Of a DNA stretch of 64,000 bases, positions 9,233 to 18,152 are shown piece by piece (position 1 is the stretch's first letter; each line of letters starts with the position of its first letter). Both the position numbers and the translations under genes were made by a program. The DNA comes from Rhodoferax sp. OV413 (GTDB taxonomy: Bacteria; Pseudomonadota; Gammaproteobacteria; Burkholderiales; Burkholderiaceae_C). The stretch is taken from assembly GCA_945861785.1 (NCBI GenBank), contig CAMAWD010000006.1:62001-126000 (forward strand), written 5' to 3'. The notes beneath the pieces are model-generated. The model had not been told where the DNA came from. It made no database searches and saw nothing but the letters and a program-made list of their open reading frames with translations.

Positions 9233-10065
9233 ACTCATAAATAACGATGCAAATATACAATGGCGACACTTCCACTATTTATGAGGAGTGTTCGTCATGA
9301 GGCAAACAGAATTGCGCTTGTCATCAGCCGACCGCGTGGCGGTCGAAGCGATTCGCGCCAAGGGTACGCGTTCGGCGCGCGAGGTCAATCGTGCGCACAT
9401 CCTGCTGGCGCTGCATCGGAAGATTCCCGAGGCACAGGTCATGGCGGTGCTGGGCGTGGGGCGCATGATGATCTGGCGTACCCGCGCGGCATACCTGGAT
9501 GGTGGCTTGGATCTGGCACTGCGCGACGTACAGCGCTCGGGGCGACCGCGCCAGTACTACACCGAAGCCGAGGCCCGCGTGGCGGCGCTGGCGTGCTCGC
9601 AAGCCCCGCCAGGCAGCACGCGCTGGACGGTGCGACTGTTGCACGAGGCGGCCCAAGCCGAGCCTGGACTGCACCCCATCAGCCGCGAGACCGTTCGCCG
9701 GCTACTAAAAAAAACTTCATCAAGCCTTGGCGCAAACTGATGTGGTGCATCGCAGCACTGACCCAGGAGTATCGACAGCGCATGTACCACCTGCTGGAGT
9801 TGTACGCGCCGCCAAACTGCTGCGCCGGGTCTGATTCCACTACACGCCCAAGCACGCCAGTTGGCTGAACATGGCCGAGATCGAAATCGGAGTTCTGGCG
9901 CGCCAATGCTTGAACACGCGCTTTGAGGACCGCGATACCCTTGAGCGTCACGTTCAAGCTTGGAAACAGCGCCGCAACAAACAGCGCCGCACAATCGAGT
10001 AGACGTTCACCAAGAAGGCCGCCGATGCCGAACTTGGTAGACGCTATGTATCATAATTTATGAGT
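9233..10065 (+). mobile_element. IS630-family element, internally deleted
   Basis: The ends carry an inverted repeat: ACTCATAAATAACGATGCAAA from 9233 matches, imperfectly, the reverse complement of 10047-10065. Inside, 9288-9740 encodes the N-terminal helix-turn-helix part (MRQTELRLSSADRVAVEAIR and onward). A frameshift near 9713 moves the next block (FIKPWRKLMWCIAALTQEYR) to another frame. After LLELYA the text jumps to the C-terminal block HYTPKHASWLNMAEIEIG, followed by a stop within RTIE. The region holding the first two catalytic Asp residues is gone, so the element cannot move by itself. Confidence 0.8.
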
Positions 10066-10251
10066 CATTATGCTAGGCAGAATGGGAGGCGTGCCGCTGA
10101 GCCGTCGGGGGCCCCTTCTTGACTGCATGATTCCCGCATACCGAAAAGCAGGCTACGATTCGTGCGCGATCCCAAGTACACTCACCCGGCTGTCGATCTA
10201 CCTGCCTTTCGGGAAAACCTGTTCAAGCCAACTGAGTTACTTCTGGGCACG

Positions 10252-11877
10252 ATGACGAAAACACAAGCAACAACAGAGTCCCCACAGAATCACTACGATG
10301 TGATCGTGATAGGGGCGGGCATGGGCGGAATTTACGCCACTTACCGGTTCACCCGCCAGGGGTTGTCAGTGCTCATCCTTGAGAGCGCCGAAGGTGTGGG
10401 CGGTGTGTGGCACCACAACCGCTATCCGGGCGCGCGCGTCGACATCGAGAGCCTTGATTACTGCTACACGTTCTCCAAGGAACTGTTTCGCGAGTGGAAA
10501 TGGAGCGAGCGCTACGCCGCCCAGCCGGAGCTCGAGCGTTATCTGAACTATGTCGCTGACAAGTTCGATCTGAAGAAGCACATGCTGTTCAACAATGGCG
10601 TCACGGCGGTGCGGCGTCTCGAGGATGCCAATCGCTGGGAAGTCGACACGAGCACCGGCAAAGCGTTTACCTGCCGCTACGTCGTCACTGCGATGGGCAA
10701 CCTTAGCGCTCCGCGCAAGCCGGACTTCCCAGGGCTCGAGGATTTCGAGGGCCAATGGTTGCAGACCTCGCGTTGGCCCAAGGAGCCGGTCGACGTCACC
10801 GGCAAGCGCATCGGTGTCATCGGCACCGGCGCCTCCGGGGTGCAGGTGATCCCGCCCATGGCCGAGCAAGGCAAGCACTTGACAGTCTTCCAGCGTTCGC
10901 CGAATTTTGTCGTCCCGCCGCAGAACCGGCCGCTCGAACCGGCGCTGATCGAGAAGATCGCCGACCAGTTGGACCAGTACCGAGCTGAAATTTTTGCGAA
11001 TGACGGCGTGCACCGTCCCAAGTCAGCGGGGGAGGTTACACAGTTCAGCAAGGAGGAACGTGAGCGAATCATGGCAGAGAGGTACCAGTTTGGCGGTCAC
11101 GTAATGTCGGTTGTCTTCAAGAACCAACAGATCGACTGGGAAGTCAATCAGGTCGTGTCGGACTTCGTTCGCGACAAAATCCGCGCCGTGGTCACGGATC
11201 CGGTGACAGCAGAAAAACTATGCCCTCGAAGGCACGGCGTCGGCAACCGCCGGCTCGGCGTCTGCACGGACTATTACGAGACCTTCAATCGAGAAAATGT
11301 CACGCTGGTAGATCTGCACGAAGATCCCCTGGTGCGGATCACCGAAACCGGTATCCAGACCAAGAACGGCCACCATGAACTCGATCTGATCATTTTCTCG
11401 CTGGGTTTTGTCTCCTTCACCGGCACGCTGATCGACGCGGATATCCGCAACGAGCACGGCCGTGGCATTACGGAGCACTGGAAACCGGGCTGGAAAAGCT
11501 TGATGGGTTTCATGACCTCGGGATTCAAGAACCTGTTCATGGCCTGCGGCACCGGCGGTATCGGATTTTCGGCCAACGGATTCCCTGTCAACGAGCAGCA
11601 AATCAACTGGATCGGCGACTGCATCGCCTATATGGACAAGAATGGCTGCAAGACGATAGAGGCCGATCCGGTGGCGGAGGAGGCGTGGGTGAAACGCGTG
11701 GCCGAAGTCGCCAGCAACAGGCTGTTGATGACCCGCAAGCTCAGGGACCGCGTCGTGCATGTCAACCCGGAAACCGGCGAGCGATTCTGCATGACCTGGC
11801 TGGGCGGGTTCACCAACTTCATCAAGATTTGCGACGAGAGTGCCGCCAAGGGTTACGAAGGCTTCATCCTGCGATGA
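10252..11877 (+). CDS. Flavin-containing monooxygenase, Baeyer-Villiger type
   Basis: A 541-residue two-Rossmann flavoprotein. The FAD motif GAGMGG is at 21-26, the NADPH motif GTGASG at 191-196, and the type I BVMO signature GGVWHHNRYPGARVD at 50-64. The hallmark FxGxxxHxxxWP is present at 165-176 but reads FEGQWLQTSRWP, with Gln in place of the His. It would insert oxygen into a ketone to give an ester or lactone, which the hydrolases nearby could cleave. The start at 10252 was chosen because the protein aligns from there; an upstream extension to 10162 is open but looks non-coding. Confidence 0.85.
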   Translation: MTKTQATTESPQNHYDVIVIGAGMGGIYATYRFTRQGLSVLILESAEGVGGVWHHNRYPGARVDIESLDYCYTFSKELFREWKWSERYAAQPELERYLNYVADKFDLKKHMLFNNGVTAVRRLEDANRWEVDTSTGKAFTCRYVVTAMGNLSAPRKPDFPGLEDFEGQWLQTSRWPKEPVDVTGKRIGVIGTGASGVQVIPPMAEQGKHLTVFQRSPNFVVPPQNRPLEPALIEKIADQLDQYRAEIFANDGVHRPKSAGEVTQFSKEERERIMAERYQFGGHVMSVVFKNQQIDWEVNQVVSDFVRDKIRAVVTDPVTAEKLCPRRHGVGNRRLGVCTDYYETFNRENVTLVDLHEDPLVRITETGIQTKNGHHELDLIIFSLGFVSFTGTLIDADIRNEHGRGITEHWKPGWKSLMGFMTSGFKNLFMACGTGGIGFSANGFPVNEQQINWIGDCIAYMDKNGCKTIEADPVAEEAWVKRVAEVASNRLLMTRKLRDRVVHVNPETGERFCMTWLGGFTNFIKICDESAAKGYEGFILR

Positions 11878-12206
11878 GCCCTATGCTCGCCAACATTGCG
11901 ATGCGTGCGGCCAACGAGGCGCCGGAGGCGGTCGCACGGTCGTCTGGGCTGATGTACACGTGGTACGCCGATGACATGGTGTTCTCCTCAACGGATCCAG
12001 ATTTCACGCTGGAACTTGCGTCCGAAGTCATCCGCAGGATGTATCGCATTCTGGCCACGTACGGCCTCTCGCCGAAAGTTGCGAATACCCACTGTGGCCT
12101 TTCGGCTAGGAGCCAGTCGGGCTTGGGGCGTTCTTTTTCGGCGTGCGAGATCGATTTTCCTCTTCATAACTGCGCCCTGTCGCGAAGGACTACCCATGGC
12201 TATTGA
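11874..12206 (+). pseudogene. Reverse transcriptase catalytic-core fragment
   Basis: A short reading frame overlapping the monooxygenase stop by ATGA gives SPMLANIAMRAANEA, then LMYTWYADDMVFSS, then RRMYRILATYGLSPKV. This is the palm region of a reverse transcriptase with the YADD catalytic motif and the flanking motif-4 and motif-6 segments, most like retron or unassigned-group bacterial enzymes. The fingers, the first catalytic Asp and the thumb are absent, and similarity ends by about 12110. It is a scrap of a larger gene lying exactly between two catabolic genes. Confidence 0.6.
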
Positions 12207-12990
12207 TGACGTAACCGCGTTGCCTCTATCGCAACTGATGTCGTTAAAGGGCCGATGCGCTGTTGTCACCGGGGGAGGAGGCGGCATCGGTCTGGCTGCC
12301 GCAAGACGTCTGGCTGAGGCGGGTGCCTCCGTCTTGATCGGCGATCTGGACGGCGACGCCGTAAAGCGCGAGGCCGAAAAAATCGCAAAGGAGCTTGGCG
12401 CGACGGTGATAGGTCACTCGTTGGACGTGACCATCGAGCAGTCAATCATCACCTTCGCCGATGCGGCTGTGTCGCTGCTCGGGGGACTGGACATCTGGGT
12501 GAACAACGCCGGTATTTTTCCCCATTCTTCGATCACCGATATGACAGTGGAGTCCTGGGAACGTGTGCAGAATGTCAACTTGCGTGGCACGTTTCTTGGA
12601 GCGCGGGAAGCGGTTGCCCGCATGCGCAAAGGATCCACGAAAAAGGGGGTCATCATCAACGTCGCTTCGGTAGCAGGGCATCGTGGGCGACACCATCTTG
12701 CCCACTATTCGGCCTCCAAGCATGGCGTGATCGGTCTTACGAGATCCTTGGCGCTGGAACTGGGACAGGATGGCATTCGTATCCTGGCCATTGCCCCCGG
12801 CATTACGTCCACGCCTGGACTGGAGCAGCGTGGCTTGTCAGACGACACGAAACGGCGTGCCGCCACCACGCCACTGGGACGCGTCGGGGTTCCCGACGAC
12901 GTCGCCCGTGTAATTCTGTTCTGTGCGCTCGACATGTCTTCCCTGATGACGGGCACCACGCTATTTGTGGACTCCGGCTCAACGGCGTAA
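12196..12990 (+). CDS. Short-chain dehydrogenase/reductase
   Basis: A 264-residue classical SDR. TGGGGGIG at 25-32 binds the nucleotide, NNAG is at 103-106, and the catalytic residues are Ser158, Tyr171 and Lys175 (YSASK). The ATG at 12196 is preceded by AAGGA; longer upstream readings only cover the reverse-transcriptase scrap. The Asp after beta-strand 2 (IGDLDGD) suggests NAD rather than NADP. Together with the monooxygenase upstream it may oxidise an alcohol to the ketone substrate or reduce a product; the substrate is unknown. It converges with the esterase downstream. Confidence 0.9.
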   Translation: MAIDDVTALPLSQLMSLKGRCAVVTGGGGGIGLAAARRLAEAGASVLIGDLDGDAVKREAEKIAKELGATVIGHSLDVTIEQSIITFADAAVSLLGGLDIWVNNAGIFPHSSITDMTVESWERVQNVNLRGTFLGAREAVARMRKGSTKKGVIINVASVAGHRGRHHLAHYSASKHGVIGLTRSLALELGQDGIRILAIAPGITSTPGLEQRGLSDDTKRRAATTPLGRVGVPDDVARVILFCALDMSSLMTGTTLFVDSGSTA

Positions 12991-13002
12991 GAGAAGCTCT
13001 GA

Positions 13003-13926
13003 TCAAGCCATTGCAGCTCGAAGCGCCGTGGTCAATTCGGACAATGGCTGCCGCCCCCACGGCTGATTCCAACCCATGCGCAGGAACCCGTGGATCAGCC
13101 CGGGGAGCTGACGATGCAGCACCGGAATTCCGAACTCGGCGAGGCGCTTCGCATAGGCGTTTCCCTCGTCGCGCAGAGGGTCGTATTCGCAGGTCATGAC
13201 AACCGCCGGCGGCAACTTTTCGAGGCTGGGCGCCCGCAGCACCGAGGCCAGCGGGTGGAACCGCTGCTCGGGCGCAGGCGCATACCTTTGCCAGAACCAT
13301 TCCATGGCGGCCGAGGTGAGGTGGTAGCCCTCGGCATTCTCGTGGCAGGAAGGAAAATCCATGCCGCCGTCGCAGACGGGATACATCAGCGCCTGAAAGT
13401 CGATCACGGGCCCTCCCATGTCCCGCGCCATCAACGTCACTGCGGCAGCGAGGTTCCCTCCGGCGCTGATTCCACTCACCGCCAGCCTTGCCCCGATACC
13501 AGCAAGCCGATCCGCGTTGGCAGACGCCCAGACAGTGGCCGCGAAGCAGTCATCCAGTGGTTTTGGAAAAACATGTTCCGGTGCCAGGCGGTAGTTGACC
13601 GACATCACCGCGCACCTCGCGTCGCGCGCCAGGGTATGACAGAAATAGTCATCCTGGGCAATCCCGCCCATGACCCAGCCGCCGCCATGGAAGTGGACCA
13701 CCACACCGTGGGGATCGGCGGGTAGGTAGAGCCGCGCCGGCACGTCCCCTTGCGCCGTGGGTACGCGGATATCCTCTGTCGGGACGGCGCCGGGAACGCT
13801 GATCGACGGCACCGGCCGACTGCGCAACTGCCGTACGCCCTCATCCAAAGGCACGTCGGTCATGTTCAGGCGCGCCTCCGGTGGCGCTGCGTCCAGCATG
13901 GCGCGAAGATCAGGATGCAGGGGCAT
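13003..13926 (-). CDS. Alpha/beta hydrolase, hormone-sensitive-lipase type esterase
   Basis: A 307-residue esterase of the HSL (family IV) group. HGGGW starts at His80 and forms the oxyanion hole, GISAGG gives the nucleophile Ser154, with Asp249 in CEYDPLRDE and His279 in GLIHGF. No signal peptide is visible. Such enzymes cleave short-chain esters and lactones, so it could process the ester made by the Baeyer-Villiger-type enzyme nearby. It lies 26 bases downstream of the Bug gene at 13953-14930 on the same strand and is probably co-transcribed with it. Confidence 0.88.
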   Translation of the reverse strand: MPLHPDLRAMLDAAPPEARLNMTDVPLDEGVRQLRSRPVPSISVPGAVPTEDIRVPTAQGDVPARLYLPADPHGVVVHFHGGGWVMGGIAQDDYFCHTLARDARCAVMSVNYRLAPEHVFPKPLDDCFAATVWASANADRLAGIGARLAVSGISAGGNLAAAVTLMARDMGGPVIDFQALMYPVCDGGMDFPSCHENAEGYHLTSAAMEWFWQRYAPAPEQRFHPLASVLRAPSLEKLPPAVVMTCEYDPLRDEGNAYAKRLAEFGIPVLHRQLPGLIHGFLRMGWNQPWGRQPLSELTTALRAAMA

Positions 13927-13952
13927 GGCGCTGAAAAAACCTGGAGGCTACA

Positions 13953-14930
13953 TCAGCGGAACTTCGAGTAGTCCACCTCCTTCAGTACACCGCGCCAGCG
14001 CTGGCCGATGTCGTTGAAGAAGGCGCTCGCCTCGCTTGGAGTGCCGCCGATGTAGGGAACCAACCCCTCCTTCGTATAGGCATTTCGCAACGCAGGGTCC
14101 TTACCAACTTCATTCAATACGGCATTGAACCGGCGTACTACGTCTGCTGGTGTTCCCTTCGGCATGTAGAACACGCAGTAGTTGCCAGGCGCGAAGCCCT
14201 CGACCTTGGTGTCCGAAAAAGAGGGTACGTCCGGCATCGCCGGATTGCGGTCCTTGTTCAGCATGAGAACGGGTCTCACGGTGCCGGCCTGGATGTGCTG
14301 GAGCACTGTGCCGGGCGCGTTGATGGCGAACTGGATCGTGCCGCCCAACAGATCATTCAGGGCAAGTGCCTCACCCTTGTACCCAATGATGTTCAGTTCC
14401 ACGCCGGCGCGCTGGGCGAGGTAGGCCACTGGAACGACGTTCGCCGGAGTCTGGACCATGCCGATCGAAAGCTTTCCGGGTTTGGCCTTGGCCTCTGCGA
14501 CCAATTGCTCGATCGTTCGGATGGAACTGTCGCCCCTGGTGGTGATCAGAACGTCGAGCCCGCCCATCATGCCGACCACAAGCGCGTCTTTCTCGAAATC
14601 ATATGGCACAGCGACGCCCGTCATTGGCAGGATGACGGCGCTGCCCGGGCAGGTGTTACCTACCGTATATCCGTCCGGCGCGCTCCTCAGCACACTCTCG
14701 ATCCCGACGACGCCGGCCGCGCCCGCTCTGTTCTCGACCACGACCGCTTGCCCCAGGTGCGGCTCCATCGCCTTGGCAATCATGCGGGACATGCGATCGC
14801 TCACGCCGCCCGGGGCGTTGGGATTGATCATTCGAATGGGCTTGTTCGGGTACTGCTGGGCAGTGGCACTCAAGGGCATGGCACTGGCAAGCAGTGTCGC
14901 TGCGACGAAGCAAAGTAGATTTCTCGACAT
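13953..14930 (-). CDS. TTT-family (Bug) periplasmic substrate-binding protein
   Basis: A 325-residue Bug protein with a signal peptide (MSRNLLCFVAATLLASAMPL, cleavage after SATAQ) and the mature start QYPNKPIRMINPNAPGGVSD. The pocket loop is NAPGG instead of the more usual FAAGG or FAPGG. AGGAGACC precedes the ATG. It heads the minus-strand pair with the HSL-type esterase, suggesting the bound ligand is an ester or a product of one. No membrane partner is nearby. Confidence 0.9.
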   Translation of the reverse strand: MSRNLLCFVAATLLASAMPLSATAQQYPNKPIRMINPNAPGGVSDRMSRMIAKAMEPHLGQAVVVENRAGAAGVVGIESVLRSAPDGYTVGNTCPGSAVILPMTGVAVPYDFEKDALVVGMMGGLDVLITTRGDSSIRTIEQLVAEAKAKPGKLSIGMVQTPANVVPVAYLAQRAGVELNIIGYKGEALALNDLLGGTIQFAINAPGTVLQHIQAGTVRPVLMLNKDRNPAMPDVPSFSDTKVEGFAPGNYCVFYMPKGTPADVVRRFNAVLNEVGKDPALRNAYTKEGLVPYIGGTPSEASAFFNDIGQRWRGVLKEVDYSKFR

Positions 14931-15172
14931 GCGGTCTCCTTCGGTTGATTTTGTTCAATGGAATCAGTTGTTCACTTCTGCCATTCGCCTCCTGAGTGCC
15001 AGGCTCACTGGCTGGTTGGTCTGGAGAAGGCTCATGAGGCCGAGCGACTTGCCTGTATCGCAGATCGCCGGCAATACCTCGCTGCCCAGACGACTGATAC
15101 ATGCTCGCATTCTTCGGCATCCTCATTTTTATTATACTGACCTCGCCCCTGGAATCCGTATCGCATAGCCGC

Positions 15173-15941
15173 TCATGCACTGACTTGCCGAGGTTGATTG
15201 GCATGCCAGTTTGCTTCGAACTGCATCGGGCTGACATAGGCCAGTGTCGAGTGCAGTCGAGTTCGGTTGTACCAGAACATCCAGGCGATGACCCGGCTCG
15301 GATGCCGTTTGAACCACGCCAGCGTAACGCGTCGGTGGCGATGTACGTGATATCGCTTGCCCACACCTTGTCCGGCTGTGCCACGGTGAACTGCCGGTCG
15401 AGTAGGTTTGGTGCGATCGGCAAGTCGTGATTGCCGTCGGTGGTGACCTTGAACCGGCGCCTGCCCTTGGCGCGTATGCCGTGCAGCATCATGAGCTTCT
15501 GAACACGTTGCTTGCCCAAGCGGATGCCTCTGGCCAACAGTTCTTTCCAGGTGTGCGGCCAGCCGCAGCCGCCGCAGGCCTCGGCATGGATGGCCTTGAT
15601 GTGCACCAGCAGCGCGTCGTCGCTCAGGTGGCGCCGCTGCGCAGCACTTGCCTTGCGCACGAAGTGTTCGTGGTACCCGGCCACGCTCACCTCCAGCACC
15701 CGGCATTGCACCGAGAGCGGCCATTCACGCCGGTGACGTTGGATGAAGGCGTACTTCACTTCGCAGCCTTTGCGAAGTACGCCGTCGCTTTTCCCAGGAT
15801 GTCGCGCTCCATCTTCACACGCGCCAGCTCAGCCCGCAGTCGGCTGATTTCCATCTGCTTGGCACTCACGGCCTTGCTGTCCACCCCGGTGAGCTTGCCA
15901 GTTCGATGGGCCTTGACCCAGTTGAACAACGTCTGGGCCAC
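15173..15941 (-). mobile_element. IS3-family element remnant with two internal deletions
   Basis: On the minus strand the C-terminal part of OrfA (15756-15941, AELARVKMERDILGKATAYF) is followed by OrfB from 15759 (MKYAFIQRHRREWPLSVQCR). OrfB runs normally to VWASDITYIATD, then jumps to the fragment LAWFKRHPSR in another frame, then jumps again to WYNRTRLHSTLAYVSPMQFE and a stop near 15175. Large parts of the integrase core are therefore missing on both sides of a retained middle piece. OrfA's N-terminus is cut where the IS1380 relic begins. Positions 14931-15172 beyond it hold no recognisable gene. Confidence 0.8.
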
Positions 15942-15949
15942 CTTTAAAG

Positions 15950-16400
15950 GTCACCCCGGCCATGTTGGTCACTGCGTAGCGCGGGTTGTTGCCCTGATCT
16001 CCGCACTCCAGGCGGGTGATCACCCGACGCTGGCGTTTCCATGTGTCCTTGGTGGCGTAGAAGAATTCGTGTACCTCGCGCTGCTTATGGCCCGTGCTCT
16101 CGTATTCGTCCTTCAGGGCGAGTTCGGCGAATTGCGTAATCTGTTCGAGCACCGGGTTGCGCGCCAGTCCCACGATGTAATGCACGTCGGTGCGCTCGCA
16201 GAAATTGAGGATGGGTTGCCTGCAAAAGCCCGAGTCGGCGCGAAAGACGATACGCACCTGGGGCCACTGCTGACGCAGTCTCCTGACCAGCAGCCTCAAG
16301 ATCGCGGCAGCGTGTTTGGCCCCGTCAATGCGGCTTGGGCGGAGGTACGCGCACAGCAACTGTTGACCGCAAAAGACATACAGCGGCAGCAAAGCTGATG
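15950..16400 (-). pseudogene. IS1380-family transposase fragment
   Basis: The minus-strand frame contains LLPLYVFCGQQLLCAYLRPS, IDGAKHAAAILRLLVRRL and VRIVFRADSGFCRQPIL, followed by YIVGLARNPVLEQI. This is the middle of an IS1380 (DDE_Tnp_1) transposase, including the RADSGF block with a catalytic Asp. Both the N-terminal third and the C-terminus are missing. It directly abuts the IS3 relic, so one element probably landed in the other before both were trimmed. Confidence 0.75.
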
Positions 16401-16520
16401 ATTCAATGCGCCGGGCGGCCAGGGTACGAGTTGTAGCTAAGCCGCAACTGTAGTATTCTCGACCAGACTCCCCTTGGGTCATTCCACACTGGCTGATTCA
16501 ACTCTGGAGACTCCATTGCT

Positions 16521-17495
16521 ATGAACCTGACATCACGACGCACGCTGCTTACCCTCCTTCTGACGTTCGTCAGTCCGGTGCTTCTAGCTCAGGATGCATT
16601 CCCGTCCCGTCCGGTCAAGATCATCGTGCCATTCGCAGTCGGAGGCGGGGTCAATACGATGGTCGAGATCATGCGCGCTGCCATCACGCGCGAACTTGGA
16701 CAGCCCCTGGTGGCCGAGTACAGGCCCGGCGCCGCTGGAATGGTCGGCGTGCAGGCATTGTTAAACGCACCGGCGGACGGGTACACGCTGCTCCTGCACT
16801 CGACCAGCCTGGCCTCAGGGCAGGCCATTAACCCCACTCCGGGCTTTGATGCCCGCACCGATCTCAAGCCAATTTCGAATCTGGCCTTCAGCTCGTTCGC
16901 GCTTGTTGTCAGCAAGAACGTCCCGGCGAAGACACTCCCCGAACTCGTCGCCTACGCCAACGCCAATCCCGGCAAGCTCAACTACGCAAGTACCGGCATT
17001 GGCGGGAGCACGCATCTAGCAGCGGAGTTGATGAAACAGGCCTTGGGAAATATTCCTATCGTGCACATTCCCTACAAGGCCTCCGGCGCGGTTATTACGG
17101 CGATCGCTTCGGGCGAAATCGACATGACCATGGAATTTCCCAACAACATGAAGGCGCATGTGGACGCGGGTTCAGGGCGTTTTCTGGCTATCGCTGCAAA
17201 GCAGCGCGACCCATTGATTCCTGATGTGCCCATCTTTTCCGAAGCGGGCTTTCCGGCCGTCGAGATCGGCGCGTGGCTGGCTCTATTCGGCCCGGCCAAG
17301 CTGGCTGATCCGATCGCCGACAAGCTTCAGGCGGCCTTCGCCAAGGCCGCAAAGGACCCTCAGGTGGTGGAGCGTTTTCGCCAGGTGGGCTATAGCTCCA
17401 TTGGAAGCACGCGTGAGCAACTGGCTCAGCAACTCTCGGCCGACACCATCCGCTACACCGCATTGGTGAAGTCAGCGAACATCAAGGCGCAGTAG
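16521..17495 (+). CDS. TTT-family (Bug) periplasmic substrate-binding protein
   Basis: A 324-residue Bug protein. The signal peptide is MNLTSRRTLLTLLLTFVSPV with cleavage after LLAQ, and the mature part begins DAFPSRPVKIIVPFAVGGGV. The GGA(G) ribosome site lies 11 bases before the ATG. The usual pocket signature is FAVGGG instead of FAPGGS. It is isolated, with IS relics on both sides, so its original operon partners are lost and no ligand can be guessed. Confidence 0.9.
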   Translation: MNLTSRRTLLTLLLTFVSPVLLAQDAFPSRPVKIIVPFAVGGGVNTMVEIMRAAITRELGQPLVAEYRPGAAGMVGVQALLNAPADGYTLLLHSTSLASGQAINPTPGFDARTDLKPISNLAFSSFALVVSKNVPAKTLPELVAYANANPGKLNYASTGIGGSTHLAAELMKQALGNIPIVHIPYKASGAVITAIASGEIDMTMEFPNNMKAHVDAGSGRFLAIAAKQRDPLIPDVPIFSEAGFPAVEIGAWLALFGPAKLADPIADKLQAAFAKAAKDPQVVERFRQVGYSSIGSTREQLAQQLSADTIRYTALVKSANIKAQ

Positions 17496-17729
17496 CCGAA
17501 GTAGACGTACCTAAATACCCGGTTTCACAACTACGGCCACATGAAATCGCGCCTGCCGGGCCATGGCGGCGCTGCGAGTGCGCCCGCTACCATCGGGTAT
17601 CGCGGTGGATCGCGCCATGCCCTGATCCGACATGCATCGATTCCATGTTGTGGCCGTCTTTGTGAATTCGGGTTCTTAGGGTCCGCGTATCAATTTCCCT
17701 GGCCTCCTAACTCGCCCAAGAACTCCAAG

Positions 17730-17965
17730 CAGAGATCAAGGAACGGTTGCTCAAGCATCGTCAATGCGCGCCGCCTCGGGCGCAAGGGCTTGGCCGGGCA
17801 ATTTGTATATTTCGCTGCCATCCAAAAGCTGATGGAGCCCCATACCGCCGGAGATCCAATCAGTGGTCTGAATTGGACGCACAAGACAACCCAGAATGTC
17901 AGCGATGAACTGCGCATGGTAGACATTCGTGTATGCGCCAGGACCGTGCGCCGGCTACGCCCTGC
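17730..17965 (+). pseudogene. Possible ISAzo13-type transposase N-terminal fragment
   Basis: Within an open frame from 17541 to 18137, the segment LMEPHTAGDPISGLNWTHKT followed by VSDELRMVDIRVCARTVRRL resembles the ISAzo13 block LVDPxTRGDPxSPLRWTxKST and the helix after it. Upstream and downstream codons match nothing I recognise, and the frame as a whole has no good start signal. Probably a decayed scrap; coding as a complete protein is unlikely. Confidence 0.45.
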
Positions 17966-18152
17966 ACGGCTAGCCCCGCGCGATCGAATCACTGTCGTGG
18001 AGGTCAACGAATCAGGCAACCATCTACACTTGTCCACAGCCGGCGATCACTGGGCAAGATACCTGACCCGCTGTCCGAAGACGAGAGCGGTGATCTGTTT
18101 TGCGGATGTCCGTACCTACAACTTGACTACAAATTAACTGGGAGACCCCGAC

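Noticed and set aside
11874-12206. Complete retron or diversity-generating retroelement
   Set aside because: Only the palm segment of the RT is present, and no template/variable repeat pair or obvious structured RNA was seen nearby.
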